This document shows positions 63,501 to 64,000 of a stretch of 64,000 nt of DNA, one piece after another. The position numbers were made by a program, and so were the translations under genes. Where the stretch lies: NCBI RefSeq assembly GCF_954871325.1, contig NC_088779.1, forward strand, positions 24,786,869 to 24,850,868. The letters are read 5' to 3'. The notes under the pieces are model-generated. The model did not search any database and had not been told where the DNA came from. It saw only the letters and a list, made by a program, of their open reading frames with translations. Numbering within the stretch: position 1 is the stretch's first letter; each line of letters starts with the position of its first letter. This DNA is from Gordionus sp. m RMFG-2023. Lineage: Eukaryota; Nematomorpha; Gordioida; Chordodea; Parachordodidae.

Positions 63501-63886
63501 ATTACAAACTTTGTGCCCCGATTATACCATAGGACAACTGGATAGATGCCTCCGGGAAGCGTCCATTTTGGATGGCGTCTTGGAGTTAACCAACGAGCAC
63601 TTTTGGGTGCTTTCGTTTGGGCATACGGTATTTTTTAAATGAAATTTTAAAAAAAAATTATGGCTACGTTTAAATTTTTTAAATTATGTTTTAGAAAAAT
63701 TTATCATTTACTTATTCCGTAATATTTAACTTGCCCCATAAATAGGTAGGAACGGTCAAGGTAAGATGCAAAAGAGACGCTGACGAGCAATTGGTAGCGG
63801 CACATGTCACTGACAAATTGTCTCCTATGGTAACGGATTTAACTGTCGAAATTGTCAAGGATTCTTATGCTCGCAGAAATTTCTAA
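60561..63886 (+). CDS. SLC30A6: Zinc transporter 6 (cation diffusion facilitator subunit), 7 exons
   Basis: ZnT6 pairs with ZnT5 in the early secretory pathway to load zinc into lumenal enzymes. Exons: 60561-60623, 60702-60786, 60829-60871, 60916-60981, 61024-61351, 63151-63627, 63746-63886; phases agree, giving 400 residues. Membrane part: LRICFAWLVCHSIIMFYVA, KTYGHLIFFDIMR, then SYTYGYDRYEIVSVFVTVIL and TQFASFFTLKDCFERF, which match the family's FGFERLEVLAVFAST and LGALFILKESAERF. C-terminal cytosolic domain: IGQLDRCLREASILDGVLEL, NEHFWVLSFG, VRCKRDADEQLVAAHVTDKL. The transport-site HxxxD/HxxxD motif of active ZnTs is not seen, as in vertebrate ZnT6, which acts as a non-transporting partner. 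The end is shorter than in human. The exon 5/6 junction and the start codon are the least certain points. The 1.8-kb intron 5 holds three related MITEs. Confidence 0.9.
61670..61913. mobile_element. MITE, CAGAGACCTGC family, copy 1
   Basis: Begins CAGAGACCTGCCAGCCTGGA and ends with GATACCTCTTTAAGTCTCTG; GCCAGGCC and GGGCTGGGCC motifs lie inside. Short relative of the outer element at 52402-55025. No target duplication remains visible. ZnT6 intron 5. Confidence 0.75.
61981..62220. mobile_element. MITE, CAGAGACCTGC family, copy 2 (diverged)
   Basis: Begins CAAAGATCTGCAAGTAGTAC and ends GGGTCTGCTGGTATCTG, with GGCCAGGCCC and AGGCCCAGTCTGG inside. Opposite orientation to the neighbouring copies, judging by the GTAGTACCT motif. 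More decayed at the ends. Confidence 0.65.
62729..62924. mobile_element. MITE, CAGAGACCTGC family, copy 3
   Basis: Begins CAGAGACCTGCATACCCTGA and ends GTACCTCTGCAGGTCTCTG, with CCAGGCCAGGCC and CCGGGCCATGCC inside. The flanks ATTCATTAT and ATTAATTAT agree at eight of nine positions. The best-preserved short copy. Confidence 0.8.
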
Positions 63887-64000
63887 ATTATACATGTATT
63901 ATTTCTCATTCATAACTCCAAATTCAGTTAGCATGAATTTTCGGTGAAGTATACAAAATATGTATGCTTTATTTTTATAAATTTGGCCGTAAATTCGCGC

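Noticed and set aside
1-64000. tRNA genes, CRISPR arrays, bacterial operons or ribosome-binding sites
   Set aside because: None seen; the window is eukaryotic throughout and I saw no tRNA-like cloverleaf, though a dedicated scan was not possible.

Overview
The window is AT-rich, intron-containing animal DNA. Five conserved metazoan genes can be assembled from exons with GT/AG borders, matching reading phases and the conserved order of family motifs. In order along the window they are a mitochondrial-type carbamoyl-phosphate synthase (+), ASCC2 (-), PINCH/LIMS (+), TVP23 (-) and SLC30A6/ZnT6 (+). PINCH and ASCC2 point to an animal. A carbamoyl-phosphate synthase that stops after the MGS-like domain and keeps the N-acetylglutamate pocket is the CPS I/III type, which as far as I know insects and nematodes lack. 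My best guess is a non-ecdysozoan invertebrate (perhaps a lophotrochozoan or flatworm-like lineage, or a cnidarian); this is low-confidence inference.

Layout. 1-2.1 kb: intron with a decayed hAT transposase. 2.1-30.1 kb: the last 18 exons of the synthase; its introns hold a dimeric satellite, several small hAT-like elements and an 11-kb intron. That intron contains a 1.26-kb hAT copy and, on the opposite strand, an unidentified 258-codon reading frame with many dibasic sites. 30.1-33.7 kb: intergenic, with a broken Ty3/gypsy-like fossil and a 71-bp tandem repeat. 33.7-40.4 kb: ASCC2 on the minus strand. 40.55-50.7 kb: the complete five-LIM PINCH gene, whose four largest introns each hold transposon-derived sequence. 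50.7-59.5 kb: gene-free, dominated by a nested stack of hAT-type insertions with perfect 8-bp target duplications. 59.5-60.2 kb: TVP23 (-). 60.56-63.9 kb: ZnT6 (+).

Two gene pairs are divergent with very short spaces between start codons: ASCC2/PINCH about 175 bp, TVP23/ZnT6 about 357 bp. Intron sizes are strongly bimodal: eleven introns in ASCC2, PINCH, TVP23 and ZnT6 are 41-46 nt, while others run from about 0.1 to 11 kb and are filled with mobile elements. The genes are housekeeping in character (nitrogen metabolism, ubiquitin-linked repair and ribosome quality control, integrin adhesion, Golgi traffic, zinc transport) and show no operon-like logic. I saw no tRNA, rRNA, CRISPR or prokaryotic feature. 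I did not find a convincing new multigene system; the items most worth following are the intronic prohormone-like frame, the long-inverted-repeat element in the PINCH intron, the inverted dimeric satellite and the 41-46 nt introns.
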